In this document: one piece after another, positions 56,411 through 64,000 of the stretch
How positions within the stretch are numbered: position 1 is the stretch's first letter
How the letters are laid out: every line of letters starts with the position of its first letter
NCBI GenBank assembly: GCA_016648135.1
Contig: JADDOH010000146.1
Coordinates: forward strand, 62,001-126,000
Source of the DNA: Agrypnia vestita
Taxonomy: Eukaryota > Arthropoda > Insecta > Trichoptera > Phryganeidae
DNA length: 64,000 nucleotides
Reading direction: 5' to 3'
Notes under the pieces: generated by a model
The model's database searches: none
Seen by the model: the letters and a program-made list of their open reading frames with translations, nothing else
What the model was told of the DNA's origin: nothing
Program-made: the position numbers and the translations under genes

Positions 56411-56590
56411 AGCCCTTTTATACTAAAAACGTTGGTTTTTCATGCTCTCTTCCCATTTCCGGTATCCAATCGATATTTACAGTGTTTAAGATAATGTTCC
56501 AAGTGATTCCAGATCGTTCAAGAGTGTTATGGAATGTTCCAGAGATTTCGAAAGACTTCGATAGTGCCTAAATCTTCCGGATTCTAGCAT
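56411..56590 (-). promoter_or_regulatory. Heat-shock-type promoter (TATA box, CCAAT, heat-shock elements)
   Basis: Reading the minus strand there is a TATA box (GTATAAAAGG, plus-strand 56414-56423), a GAGA-like GGAAGAGAGC and an inverted CCAAT (56465-56471). Heat-shock elements follow further upstream: TGGAACATTCCA and TTTCGAAATC at 56531-56560, and a run with TTGAACGATCTGGAATC and TTGGAACATTA at 56493-56523. The arrangement and spacing (HSEs from ~70 bp upstream of TATA) fit an insect hsp promoter. No hsp reading frame is present in the expected direction, so it seems orphaned. Confidence 0.6.
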
Positions 56591-56689
56591 CTCGTTACAG
56601 TATATTTATTCAATTGTTTTTATTTGAAAGTCACTCAAGTATATTTATTTATTGGGTTACGATAAGAGAAATGCGTACACGTTATACGT

Positions 56690-56815
56690 TTCACATCTAT
56701 ATTTTTATTATTTGAAAACTAAGCTAAACGTTTATGCAGTGAAAAAAGACCTTCTGGTTCGAATTCCTAATCACTAGGCCACTGTCTTAACCACTAGACT
56801 ATCCAGCAACATTTT
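56690..56815 (-). repeat. tRNA-derived SINE, type 2, copy 4
   Basis: On the minus strand GGAATTCGAACCAGAAGGTC is followed by GCATAAACGTTTAGCTTAGT and TTTCAAATAATAAAAATATA. This is the same tail as at 24221, 30081 and 31200. The B box is degenerate (GAATTCGAACC). Confidence 0.5.
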
Positions 56816-56919
56816 TTTTGAATTGCTTAAATAGTTCAGAAATGGGATTGAAAAAAATAGTATTATGTGTATTTTTTTGCCCGAAATTTAATTTGGGCGT
56901 TATGTGTCTCACTTATGAG

Positions 56920-57094
56920 CACACAGAGTTGGCCGAGCATGGAGTGAAGGAAGACACCAGGTGAAGTGGGATCCACCACAGACCCAGGGATTCCTATTGG
57001 TCATGCATTTTAGCCATCCAGATTGGCATAACGCAGACGAACTGAAAGCACTCGTGCGACCCGGCGAGGAAACTGCAATCAATAAAGCAAAATA
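56920..57094 (+). other. Coding-like open stretch, unknown
   Basis: A plus-strand frame without ATG reads HRVGRAWSEGRHQVKWDPPQ, TQGFLLVMHFSHPDWHNADE and LKALVRPGEETAINKAK-stop. The sequence is GC-richer than its flanks and protein-like, but I recognise no family. It may be the last exon of a gene or a relic of a mobile element. The opposite-strand frame (56909-57100) is probably its shadow. Confidence 0.2.
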
Positions 57095-57099
57095 AAACA

Positions 57100-58375
57100 A
57101 AATATTAAAGATACAACGAAATACATATCATGAAAACGTAAAAATGTAATTAAAAAAATTAATAATATGTAAATACATTTAAATTAAATAAAGGAAGGGT
57201 GGAAAAGGAAGGAAGGAAAATGTACAAACACACCCAATTGGAAAAAAGGAAATCGCCAGTCTAGAAAATTACTACCGACAGGAATCAAATCTCGAAACAA
57301 AAAAGGAAAAAAAAAACAAAATAAGGTCAAGAAAACAATTATGAAAAATAAAAGAAAACATATGAAAAAAATTGTTATTTCTCGAGCCCACGGTACATAG
57401 TCATATTTATCTTCCGTTTACGCCTGAAGATCATATCTCTTACAATCAATAAATCAATTGATAGTAGTACGGATTTTGCTGTCATAGAAAACTATATATA
57501 GTACCTTAATTAACTATTTTGATGTATTTTGAGATAACCGAAAATATATTTTTTTGTTAACCTGCAGTATTTTATTTTACGTACGTAATATTAATGTCTT
57601 GAAATAAGTAGAAATGCTTTATAACATTTATAACACGTGATAAATTAGGTTCGTTTGTAACGATTTTCTGTCAGACTTGTTTTTATGGTATTATCTGCGA
57701 GATTAAGTGCTTTTTCTGTTTTTAATAATTCAAGTGATAAATAAAATTACAGCTCGTCATATTCATCATTTTTATTTTATTATTGTGAATATCAATATAT
57801 TTTTATGTAGTGCAAGCAAATGAAAAAATCAATACATTTTCATTTTTAATCACCGAGAAGTGAGTCGACTATCAGGGTACATTTTTTAAAATTGATTTAT
57901 TATATTTTTTTTATATAATGCACGTAGTTCTAAAAGTTAGAACTATTCAAGTCATACTCTAATAAAATGTATCGCTTTGGTTCCTTTTCGCTCCATTTTT
58001 TTTTGATTTCGCTAGTAACAATAAAGAAATGTTTTCGCCTTCAGAAAATCTGGTCTACTTATAATGTTTCTGCATCCGGTGATGACGTGTTGACCGGTAC
58101 TGTCACATTCGGTGCAGAAGATTCAATACGTGCATAGATTCCCCCAGATAAGAATGCCAAAACCAACACATAAACAAATAATTTGTGTAATATGCAGGTA
58201 TGTAGATGCGTTAGTAGAAATCGCATCGTTGATTGGTTAAAGACATTTTGTTACCATTGCAACGGACTAGTAATAAATCTTTTAGTACGTATCCAACTCT
58301 CGGGGCGACGGCACGCTTGTTTGTTGAAGAAAAATACTGTGACTATGTCTGAAGCATGAAGTACCATGTCGGCTA
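57100..58375. other. AT-rich noncoding stretch
   Basis: No gene is supported. A purine-rich AAGGAAGG/AAAAAGGA run lies at 57190-57330. Confidence 0.4.
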
Positions 58376-58379
58376 ATAT

Positions 58380-58612
58380 AAGTTTACATTCAAGTATTTT
58401 CAAGGAACTCGCTATCGATAAGTTGTTCGTCGAAAGTCGACATGATGTATTACGGCTTCCGCCATATCACCCAGACTTAAATGCTGTAGAAAAAAATTGA
58501 TCAACCATAAATGGGCATGTAGGATCTATAAACGGCGATATGACGTCGAAAAATTAGCGTTGATTGGAGTAATACCTGCAGACATGTATGTAAAATAGAA
58601 TTCCAATTCTAT
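58380..58612 (+). pseudogene. Tc1-like transposase C-terminal remnant
   Basis: The plus strand reads AIDKLFVESRHDVLRLPPYH, then PDLNAVEKN-stop-STINGHVGSINGD. This matches the third catalytic region of IS630/Tc1-type transposases (V-x-x-LPPYxxDLNPIE-x-xW…). A stop replaces the conserved Trp after the E motif (TGG to TGA). The preceding two acidic motifs are missing and no TIRs are recognised. Confidence 0.65.
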
Positions 58613-58614
58613 TT

Positions 58615-59790
58615 TATGACGATTTCACCGATAAAAGCGATTTAATTTTTAATGTGTTTAATGATGATTGATGATGAAAATGTTGGCACATTTGATTGCG
58701 CTGCGTAACTAGTTTTAATTTTTTAGATTCGTTAAAATATTTTCGTTTTATTTTTTGTCATTTTTCCTTGTTAATATTTCTCCATTTTTAATAAATTCTT
58801 AATTTTTTTGTATTTTGTACTTAATATTATTTATCTAATAAAATGTATAAATCGAATTATTTTGTTCCATTAATTAAGTGGTCCTTGGCCTTGAATCTAT
58901 ATTTATGAACATGGTTTAAAAATATATATGTAAGCGATAATGTCGAAAATAAAATCAATTATTTTTGCATTTTTACACCAATGAGCTTTGGCATCTCATC
59001 TGGCGGACACTACGCCATGTACGAACAATAAGCCGAGGTTAAGCTGCGTGCCCATAAAATGTCTGCACTTGTTGATCGGCGCCTAGATCGAGCCCCTAAT
59101 CTCTGCTTTAAATCCCGGCGTAATTAAGATGCACGGCAACAACCAATAAGTAGCAAGGATCGGGACTTGACCAGTTAAAGTGTTTACGACGCCATAAATA
59201 TCATAGCGGATTTATTTAAAGCTCTTCTTTATCTTGCAGTACTTACCGACTCGATATACTTAAGAAATAAATCCGCCCGAGTGATAAACGTTATTTAATA
59301 TGCTCGTGTTCTCAACAAAAATAATCAGGCTTAAAAAGACAAGAAAAAGTGAAAAGAAAGAAAAAATAAATTAAAAATAAATAACCAAAATAATCAAAAT
59401 AAAATAAAACAATCATTATTTACTATGTAAATATCATTTTTGTTTTTATTTATTTATAATTAAATAGCTACACTACCCGGCATCGCCTGAGATTTGGATA
59501 CATGTATACATTATAAAATATTATTTTTATTTTCATTCAAAACAATTCATCACAAATTTTATTCAAAGCGAACCTCGATACATTAAAAAAAGTTCACCTC
59601 AAGTGTTGTTACAAAACAATATTTTTATATTGAAAATGTGAAATTTTTTGTTCTTTTGGCTTGGTTGTTTATTAGGCGTCGATATTGAATTGAATATTGT
59701 CTTGTCGCACGATCCACAAGACAAGACATACGTTGGAAAAAGCAATAGAAAGTTGAACACAGAGTTGATATGACCAACAAGAAACTTACA
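58615..59790. other. Noncoding, partly unique sequence
   Basis: No gene is supported. The 59030-59230 stretch is less AT-rich and looks unique. Near 59460-59490 a degenerate inverted Helitron-like end (CTACACTACCCGGCATCGCC) is visible. Confidence 0.35.
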
Positions 59791-59795
59791 TCGTT

Positions 59796-60230
59796 GTGCG
59801 TCTCCCACCGGCATGGAAAAACATTTTATGCAATAGTAGATTTCATAGTAAAAGTAATATATCAACACGCAAAAATCAATTAAATACAACCACCGAACAG
59901 ATAAATATCGACACAATAGACACAACATCGAGTACAAAGCGCATCACAAGGAGCCAGACAAACGCCATTAAGGCCAACAACGGCCGGGAATACCCAATAT
60001 TCAATACCGAATTCCCAAAAACCATTAAGGATTATAATGACCGAAGTACCCGAATTTAGATTTTGACTTGCCAAACCTCACTTGGTAATAAAGCTTCCGA
60101 TACGAACGGACGTGCTCGCAGTGCCCCTTGTGACTGAAATTTATTAACAAGGCACCCTAAAGATGCCTGTTGTGATTCAGGCGAAACGTCGGTCGATGAA
60201 TGAGCCTTCTGAGGACCAGCTTAGATTTTG
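59796..60230 (+). repeat. Unknown element tail with hairpin-GAAAC module
   Basis: An 87-codon frame (59796-60059) encodes a Thr/Asn-rich peptide (TTSSTKRITRSQTNAIKANN) that I do not recognise. It is followed at 60157-60192 by CTAAAGAT, a perfect 5-bp stem GCCTG/CAGGC and GAAACGTCGG. Such CTGAAGATG-stem-GAAACGTCGG tails occur near the ends of Penelope-like and other elements. The frame may be its degenerate coding end. Confidence 0.35.
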
Positions 60231-60601
60231 ACGCGGGTTACCCCCAAAGAAATTAATACTAACATATATATACATATATTATTTTGAATAAAAGACAAGT
60301 TATAATAATAATTGTATTATTTTTTGTCAGCAAAATATAAAATACTTCTACAGTATATTTACCTAAGTATTGTACATTACTGTCAAAAACCTTTACGCAT
60401 GTGCCAGGGTGCGCGCAGGCATCGAGAACAAACATACAAACATTCGTTTTTATCTATGAAGAAGAAGATAATCACTAGCATTTTAATGTTTTTATATTAT
60501 AAAACATTAATTGATCAATAAAACGCACGCACGTCACCCTGACCTTGCACTTAATATTTATAAAAGAAAAAAATAGTTGTTTATTAGCGACCCACCCTAA
60601 C

Positions 60602-60716
60602 GGCGAGATCTACGATCTGTATGATGATGTTAGCTCTGTTTAATCAATCAAAGTTAACAGGATAGCTTGGTTAGATCACGTACAACGGATGGAAAACCAG
60701 AAAACCAGAAAACCAA
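60602..60716 (+). pseudogene. LINE reverse transcriptase tail fragment
   Basis: The plus strand reads GEIYDLYDDVSSV-stop-SIKVNRIAWLDHVQRMENQK. This is the usual pre-tail segment of non-LTR reverse transcriptases (…LY-D-x-V…K-x-x-RLRWAGHVxRM). It ends in an AACCAGAAAACCAG triplication and an A run at about 60717-60731. The following 60740-60920 is unrecognised. Confidence 0.65.
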
Positions 60717-61109
60717 AAAAAAAAAAAAAAGAAGGTTTTGCCTAGCAACCCATAGGGAAGTATGGGATGAGGGAGACTAAACTGTCATGATGATGTCGTA
60801 GCAGGCTTTCCTCACACGGGGGAAATAAACTTACGAACAATCACATTGGACAGGAACCAAGGGGAGGAAGAGTGATGCTGGCAGCCAGGACCCACCTCGG
60901 GTTGTCGGCCCTATGATGGTAATTTAATGGTGATAATTTTACAAGCGTTTTATTTGAAATTCTGTAAAAATTATATTATTGATACTTTTTGTTCTTCACA
61001 TCCCATCATATCCCAATTATAACAATTTCGTTCTGTCCATCCGTCCGTCTGTCTGTCTGTCGCCGTAATTTCGTGTAATGTCCGTAACTTCTTTATACAA
61101 TTTTTTCTT

Positions 61110-61435
61110 TTTCACTCCCTTTCTTTTAACTCGTAGCGTCTGGTTGCTTGCTTGTCTGAGGAAAAAACTTTGGATCGATCTTTTACCCTTTTACCGTGAT
61201 CAAATCGATCTGAAACTTTGCAAGCAGACTCGTGGCGATAATTAAAATGATCTAACAATTTTTCGTTTTAAAAAAATTAACGATTATAGTATAATTTTGG
61301 ATTTTTATAAATTTTAATGGTTTTTTCAAATTGGAATCATTCTATATGAGTAATTAGCCCGACGCGTGTCATGAATCCTGATTCAAGGCAAAAGGGAGTA
61401 TTGTAAAAACTTGGTTTTTATGGGTTAGTATTAAA
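61110..61435 (-). repeat. Interspersed family A, copy 5
   Basis: An inverted copy with TTCACTCCCTTTCTTTTAAC, TCGTAGCGTCTG and the complement of the AAGTTTCAGATCGATTTGAT block. It closes with AAAGGGAGTATTGTAAAAAC followed by TTGGTTTTTATGGGTTAGTA. It is shorter than copies 1 and 2 (middle deleted). Confidence 0.7.
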
Positions 61436-61439
61436 AAAT

Positions 61440-61590
61440 TTTTAACAATTTTTTTAATCAATTAGAAAAGATTTACCTACAAACAATTCAAATTAGTGAA
61501 AAAATTTTTGGTTGCTACCGGGATTCGAACCAACGGACCTCCACTCTATCCGGGAATGGCGCAATATCCAATTTCGCGACGGCAGCTTGG
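61440..61590 (-). repeat. tRNA-headed SINE, type 1, inverted copy
   Basis: On the minus strand a tRNA-like head (about 61517-61591) has a 7-bp acceptor stem (GCTGCCG with CGGTAGC), an anticodon stem CATTC/GAGTG and a T arm with GGTTCGAATCCC. It is followed by AACCAAAAATTTTTTCACTA and CTTTTCTAATTGATTAAAAA, as in the copy at 2404. Base 33 is C rather than T, so it is SINE, not a functional tRNA. Confidence 0.6.
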
Positions 61591-61699
61591 TAAATTAAGG
61601 TAAAATTTTCAACCTTATATTTTTCCATTTTAAAAGCAATCAACTCTTTATAATGTGATGGTATTTTATTTATTCTTTTTTATACATATAAATAAAGAA

Positions 61700-61754
61700 A
61701 TATTTATTCCTTAGGAACCCATTTGTAAAAGTACCGTCATTTTTTACGGGCTAG
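61700..61754 (+). repeat. Helitron-like 3' end fragment
   Basis: GTAAAAGTACCGTCATTTTT, then TACGGG and CTAG before T (61755), resemble the inverted fragment at 12505-12565. It ends 27 bp from the RTE fragment. Confidence 0.35.
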
Positions 61755-61781
61755 TAATTAAAAATGACTTAATCTTCTTTT

Positions 61782-62197
61782 TCATGTGCCCTGTCGGGTT
61801 CCCCCGACGTCGGCGATCATCTGGGAGAAAGTTTCCCTGTCCAGGGCAGTGCGGAACAGCTCTTCCACGCTTCTTATCCCGGTCCATTCTCGGATGTTTC
61901 GAAGCCACGAATGCCGCCTCCTTCCGACCCCTCTGCGACCCTCAATCTTCCCCTTCATGACGAGCTGAAGGATGGAGTACTTTTCGCCTCTCATTATATG
62001 ACCAAAGTATGAAATTTTACGGAGCTTTACTATGTTGAGTAATTGTCTGTTTGTATTTGCTCTACGTAAAACTTCAACATTACATTATTAGTCATGTCAG
62101 TCCAAGATATCCTTTAACATTTAACGATGTATCCACATTTCGGACGCCTCTAGGCGATTTAGAGTAGTCATAGACATATAGTCACCTTCAGCGTCCA
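61782..62197 (-). pseudogene. RTE-type reverse transcriptase C-terminal fragment, copy 2
   Basis: The last 70 codons are open (HIMRGEKYSILQLVMKGKIE … FSQMIADVGGTRQGT-stop) and nearly identical to 5267-5653. Upstream the match continues to the Trp codon at 62195-62197, with insertions and shifts (an added stretch after WTLKVT; changes near the LRIPW position). It ends at the same stop as copy 1. Both are 5'-truncated at similar points. Confidence 0.8.
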
Positions 62198-62199
62198 TG

Positions 62200-62980
62200 C
62201 TTCAACACTTAATGTAAAGTTTAAATAAAAAAGCTGTCATAACTGACGGGTTATAGTTAGTTTGTAATATCTTTAAGATCGAGATTTATCGACAATTATT
62301 TTTTTTCAATTAACTAATCTTCGTACTAAACTCCATTGGGTTTTATTATGGTCATGACCATGGCTTTGAGAGATCCACTATCTCTCTCATCAATACGAAA
62401 ATGATATTTAAATTAAATGCAGATTGAATATAATTGCATAATTATGTCTTCAAATAAAAATATATACCTATATAGATTAATTAATTAATTAAGGAAAATA
62501 AAAAATAATCTTAAACAAAACTTTAACCCTTTTTACATTAAACAATTATTCTACACATATTTACACTTGGACTTATGACTCACTCAACTTTCACTAACAT
62601 TCCACTTGATACTTTGTAGATACATAATTACTACCTTATGAAAATAAATACTACTGACGAATTCGAAAAAATATTATAATTGTGTTCTATAACGCCACTC
62701 TGGGACAGGCGTAGCCTAGTAGAGTGGCATAATCCACAGATTAAACAAAACAAAAAAAATGTGTAATTTATCTTATGTTTTATTGTTAAATTAGTAATAA
62801 GTACCTTTATTTGTAAACAAGGATTTTTTTAAAATAAAAAAAAAAAAAATATGAGACGGCGTGTTTATGAATTGGAAATAAGAAAAACAAGGGTTACGCA
62901 ATGTGATTCAGACGAAATTTAAATAATTCTTTATTTAATTTATTACGGCTTTCGACCTAATAATTAGTTTCATAATAATA
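62200..62980. other. AT-rich noncoding stretch
   Basis: No gene is supported. A family C-like end (GTCATAACTGACGGGTTATA) lies at about 62237-62256. Confidence 0.4.
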
Positions 62981-62984
62981 ATTA

Positions 62985-63400
62985 TAAAAAAAGTAACCCA
63001 TAAAAACGAAGTTTTTATTATACTCCCTTTCTCATTTACTAGTGGAAACTGGTTTAGCGCTTAACCTACGCGTTGGGCTGCGGTCGAGCGACGCTACGAA
63101 AGGAAGTAATAAAACATTTCCAAAAATCCAAAATTATACTATAATCAGGTTCCGTGTCTACCAGACACGTTGAAATATTTTCATACAACTTAGTAAGCTG
63201 TATGAAAAAACCAATAAAAATTTGAAAAATCCAAAAATTTATTAATTTTTTTTAACGAAAATTTGATAGATCTTTTTGATCGTTGCCATGAGTCTGCTTG
63301 CAAAGTTTCAGCTCGATTGGATCACGGGAAAAGGGTTAAAAATCGATCCAAAGTTTTTTCGTCAAGCAAGCGGACGCAGCGAGTTAATATAAAGGGAGTA
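62985..63400 (+). repeat. Interspersed family A, copy 6
   Basis: A close relative of the copy at 43645: GTAACCCATAAAAACGAAGT, inner ACGCTACGAAAGGAAGTAAT, the TTGATCGTTGCCATGAGTCT block and CAGCGAGTTAATATAAAGGG AGTAATAATAA. It is directly followed by an (AAT)n run and then a LINE tail, so the end is clear. Confidence 0.7.
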
Positions 63401-63497
63401 ATAATAATAATAATAATGTTTAATCAGGCGTAACCAGGTTGAAGGTGCAAGACCTGGTCCGCCATATAAATTTCAAGTTACATATACGTTGAAATAA

Positions 63498-63890
63498 CTA
63501 ACCATCACGCCATTTCTCCGCAGGGGTAGACAGCAGGATTAAATGCCACACTCTTCTATCCTGGCATACCACTTTTGCTTCGGCCACATTCATACATCTT
63601 CTCATACGAGTTCTACGGTTGTTGCGGCTTTTAACAAGGCCATCCTCAAGTACTTGTAGTATCTGATGCCAGGTCTTTCGCGGACGCCCTCTATTCCTGT
63701 TGCCTCCAACACTCGCCTCGTATATTTTCTTAACCATCCTTACCTCGTTTGTACGTCCCACATGACCAAACCATCTTTCTTTATTCTATCTACCACACTA
63801 CAGCCAGCATTGCATTCACGTCTAATTTGTTCATTCCTCACTCTATCGACCAAAGATTTTCCACACAAGCGTTGAAGTGAAACATAATAT
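63498..63890 (-). pseudogene. LINE reverse transcriptase tail, copy 2 of the second family
   Basis: The open frame 63498-63761 reads MVKKIYEASVGGNRNRGRPR, KTWHQILQVLEDGLVKSRNN, RRTRMRRCMNVAEAKVVCQD and RRVWHLILL to a stop after EKWRDG. Upstream (to about 63890) shifted frames give RRECNAGCSVVDR and WFGHV, as in 43095-43620. The start codon is not meaningful. It is the 3' end of the same LINE family in the same orientation as copy 1. Confidence 0.75.
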
Positions 63891-64000
63891 ACATAGATAG
63901 AAAGAGTAACGGCGATTTTCTTTTGTTTCCAATCGGATAATCAATCGTCGTCTTGACGAAAATAAGACCCAGTTGTGCACGCAGTAAAATGTTTTGAATG

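Noticed and set aside
56120..56494. 124-codon plus-strand gene
   Set aside because: It is antisense to the heat-shock-type promoter and leader; the frame is probably accidental.

Overview
The window looks like AT-rich intergenic or intronic DNA from a lepidopteran insect (moth or butterfly). This is an inference. It rests on eukaryotic gene structure (introns, TATA box, tRNA-derived SINEs) and on many decayed mobile elements of lepidopteran type: RTE and jockey-like non-LTR reverse transcriptase tails, a mariner, a P-type element with a THAP domain, piggyBac-like and hAT-like TIR elements, and Helitron ends. There is no operon, rRNA or CRISPR array, and no complete, confidently identified host gene.

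Layout. 1-5 kb: noncoding DNA, tRNA-headed SINE copies, a foldback element with CAGGGTGT ends, and two small candidate terminal exons on the minus strand. 5.3-6 kb: two LINE 3' ends. 6.75-12.09 kb: the centrepiece, a 5.3-kb P-type transposon with perfect 29-bp terminal inverted repeats. Its gene can be read as split exons on the minus strand: two exons forming one C2CH THAP DNA-binding domain, a tandem array of seven copies of a 72-bp phase-0 exon, and a 768-codon exon carrying the transposase catalytic core. A single TGA interrupts the THAP exon. 15.6-16.9 kb: a complete 1.28-kb mariner with a TA duplication and one nonsense codon. 17.8-18.3 kb: a foldback element with a hammerhead-like core. 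20.55-23.04 kb: a piggyBac-type TTAA element containing two other elements. 23.6-25.06 kb: a hAT-type element with an 8-bp target duplication. 27-35 kb: SINEs, LINE tails and copies of a short interspersed family (family A). 36-41 kb: mostly unique noncoding DNA with one convincing first coding exon on the minus strand (40761-40852). 41.9-49.8 kb: a series of LINE reverse transcriptase tails and foldback elements. 50.3-50.9 kb: a Helitron. 53.9-54.8 kb: more reverse transcriptase tails. 56.1-56.6 kb: a heat-shock-type promoter on the minus strand with no heat-shock coding sequence downstream. 58.4-63.9 kb: a Tc1-like fragment, LINE tails, SINEs and family A copies.

How the parts relate. The window is mainly a record of transposition. 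Only the P-type element and the mariner still have nearly intact transposases, and each is interrupted by one TGA that a C-to-T change in a CGA arginine codon would explain. The LINEs survive as 3'-terminal fragments. The most unusual structure is the seven-fold exon array in the P-type transposase gene: every copy keeps splice sites and an open frame. The orphan heat-shock promoter and the phase-compatible candidate exons on the minus strand are the best leads for host functions.
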